Source: Haplomitrium mnioides
Taxonomy: Eukaryota > Marchantiophyta > Haplomitriopsida > Calobryales
NCBI GenBank assembly: GCA_049999725.1
Contig: JBNGIS010016106.1
Span: 1-31,086, forward strand
Length of the DNA: 31,086 nt
Reading direction: 5' to 3'
Shown: one piece after another, positions 29,541-31,086 of the stretch
Numbering within the stretch: the first letter of the stretch is position 1
How the letters are laid out: every line of letters starts with the position of its first letter
Position numbers and translations under genes: made by a program
Notes under the pieces: model-generated
The model's input: only the letters and a program-made list of their open reading frames with translations
Told to the model about the DNA's origin: nothing
Databases searched by the model: none

Positions 29541-30300
29541 TCTCAGCTCCACTTGAAGAAAACACACCAGAGTGTCCTCCAAACACTCTGGGCTGATGCG
29601 CTTGCACAAGGACTTGCCGAGCCGACTCCAAGCTCCTCACTTGGCAGCCTCTCCTTAGTTCTTAGCAGACCAAGAATTCCTTTGATTTACGTATCGGTTC
29701 ACCTCCGCTCTGGTCCACCGGCAAGGACGAGTTCACCTGGATCGCCTGAGCATCCAAAGCTCCTCACTCTGCGATTCTCGGCGCCCCTCCAGTCCACCTC
29801 CGAGTCCCCCTGGCCCCTTGGAGCTAGTACACCCGCTTCACGCAAATCCTCACTGAACTCTTCACCCTTGCGTTACCATGCGCAATTCACTCGTCTTGCG
29901 GTCGTTGTCGCTTCTTGCAATCGCCCTTGCATCAACCTGAAAGAATTCGAGGGCCACCAAGGTATACTCCCCTCGCGCGCTGCTCCCCTGACGCCCGATG
30001 AATAGTCGTTATGGCCGTTAGCTTGGAACATGGGACGACGACGCGTGGCTTCACTGTTCGGTAATCTCGCTACCACAGGATAGGAGAAAGCGTCGTGTGT
30101 CTTGCAGTTGGTCGAGGAAAAGCCAAGGACAACGGTAACTTCAACGAGGAGCTCTAAGGAATCTTGCGGGAAGAGATTTCGCAAATTCCCGCAGAACCAG
30201 GTCCGAAGAGGCTATCGGAACCGAGTTCCGCAGTGCCCCACGGAACCGACTCTAAGGAATCTCCTTAGATCCCCCCGTAGATTCTTCTTTCTTCTCCTCG
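29541..30300. other. GC-rich stretch, probably retroelement UTR/LTR
   Basis: A 150-codon + strand frame (29553-30005) is Ser/Pro/Leu-rich with no domain and is likely incidental. 30251-30269 is a perfect 8-bp hairpin (TCTAAGGA-ATC-TCCTTAGA). CGGAACC motifs (about 30217, 30241) recall those near 11478 and 11518. Confidence 0.4.
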
Positions 30301-30760
30301 CGCCATGTCGTCCGCTGCACCACCGTCCGACGCCGCCCCGCAAGGGGGTAGGCTAACCGTCATGCTGACCTCTCCTTCCATTGTTGATTCAAACGTTGCC
30401 CGAGGTCAGGTGAACTCCTCTCCTTGCGCCGCGTGTCCCGTGAATTGCCTCGGGGTCCTTGGAGTCGCCACATCCTTCGAAGGCCGCCGTTCGACGCCGC
30501 CCTGCAAAGGGGTAGGCAGACCGTCGCGTTGACCTCCTTCCGATGTTGACCCACGGAACCCTTGCGTGCTTCCCAAGGCGCCACGTCATCCGAAGGACGC
30601 CGTCCAACGCCGCCCCGCAAAGGGGTAGGCAGACCGTCGCCGGACCCTTCTTCCGAAGTTGACCTTCGGAAACACATCCAGGCTCCTCAGCGCGCCACGT
30701 TTTCAAAGCCTCCCGCAGACTCCCTGCGCTCGCCACGTCATCCAAAGAGAACCTGCGGAC
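30301..30760 (+). repeat. GC-rich tandem repeat, ~113-bp unit
   Basis: Units begin CGCCACGTCATCC or a variant at 30301, 30466, 30579, 30693 and 30731. The central three contain CGACGCCGCCCCGCAAAGGGGTAGGC and ACCGTC; the last two are truncated. The best-matched pair starts at 30466 and 30579 (113 bp apart). Confidence 0.85.
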
Positions 30761-30769
30761 TTACCCAGC

Positions 30770-31086
30770 TCGCCAAATAAGAACGGTGTCAATGTCGCCG
30801 TTTTGTCATACCTTCGAAGTAAGAACTTTGCACGCGCATGAGGTTATCTTCGTGAACACTTCTGAAAGCTTGCTATAAGAACTACTATGCCATTTCGGAC
30901 CATTCGCCCTTTCGAACTTTCGGATGCTGGCCGCACCCCGTCGAACTTTCACCTTTCTAGATGCTGAAGCGGCAAAGAGTCACCCTTTCAGCGCCGCTAG
31001 CTTCTCCGTCGGTCGCACCGATGTTTGCTTTCCGCTTTCCGGTCGCTCTCATCTTGCTTGCCGATTCGCCGATATATCATCCTTCC
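30770..31086. repeat. Second copy of the TATAAGAAC / TTCGAAC motif family
   Basis: AATAAGAAC (30775), AGTAAGAAC (about 30819) and TATAAGAAC (30874), TTCGAACTTTC (about 30913), GTCGAACTTTCA (about 30939) and CGATATATCA (31070) repeat the motif set of 10404-11400. The copy runs off the window end. Confidence 0.65.

Noticed and set aside
29553-30005. 150-codon + strand frame rich in Ser, Pro and Leu
   Set aside because: GC-rich repeat-like context, no domain, and competing frames on the other strand; insufficient support for a gene.

Overview
The window looks like repeat-dominated nuclear DNA from a land plant, on an assembled scaffold with one 400-base N gap. Three things point to a plant: a plant-type Ty1/copia element, several Ty3/gypsy elements of plant type, and a decayed intronless copy of a UBC7-class ubiquitin-conjugating enzyme. 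I cannot name the species. No intact protein-coding gene is visible; every recognisable coding stretch is broken.

Layout: 1-393 is AT-rich flank. 394-7782 is a structurally complete copia element on the + strand. It has 134-bp LTRs, a 5-bp target duplication (ATAAG), a 1.67-kb leader with a pyrimidine-rich minisatellite, and a gag-pol frame broken by stops and frameshifts. The best candidate for something undescribed lies inside its reverse transcriptase: about 0.5 kb of extra sequence that stays in the RT reading frame, starts as a 36-bp (12-codon) tandem repeat, and carries ten in-phase copies of a quasi-palindrome GGAC-N5-GTCC. 7850-9270 holds gypsy remnants on the + strand in the order integrase, LTR tail, PBS, gag. 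9880-12360 is LTR/UTR-like sequence, probably on the minus strand, rich in a recurring TATAAGAAC / TTCGAAC motif family that reappears at 30770-31086. 13067-13571 is the E2 processed pseudogene. 13572-15313 is AT-rich and ends in a CTATGCGC-motif repeat.

15314-27417 is a 12.1-kb gypsy element on the minus strand. Its two LTRs are about 3.3-3.4 kb (24024-27417 and 15314-18599) and enclose gag, protease, RT-RNase H and integrase remnants (23996 down to 18766). By eye its LTRs differ by roughly 10% overall, against 3% (4/134) for the copia LTRs, so the copia insertion is probably the younger event. The N gap lies in one LTR at the end of an (AG)n run.

27418-28142 is repeat flank resembling 15000-15310. 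28143-28463 (minus) is an unidentified protein fragment. 28464-31086 becomes increasingly GC-rich, with tandem repeats and the second copy of the TATAAGAAC family.

The window therefore reads as nested and abutting retroelements with one retrocopied host gene. Nothing here forms a host pathway or operon.
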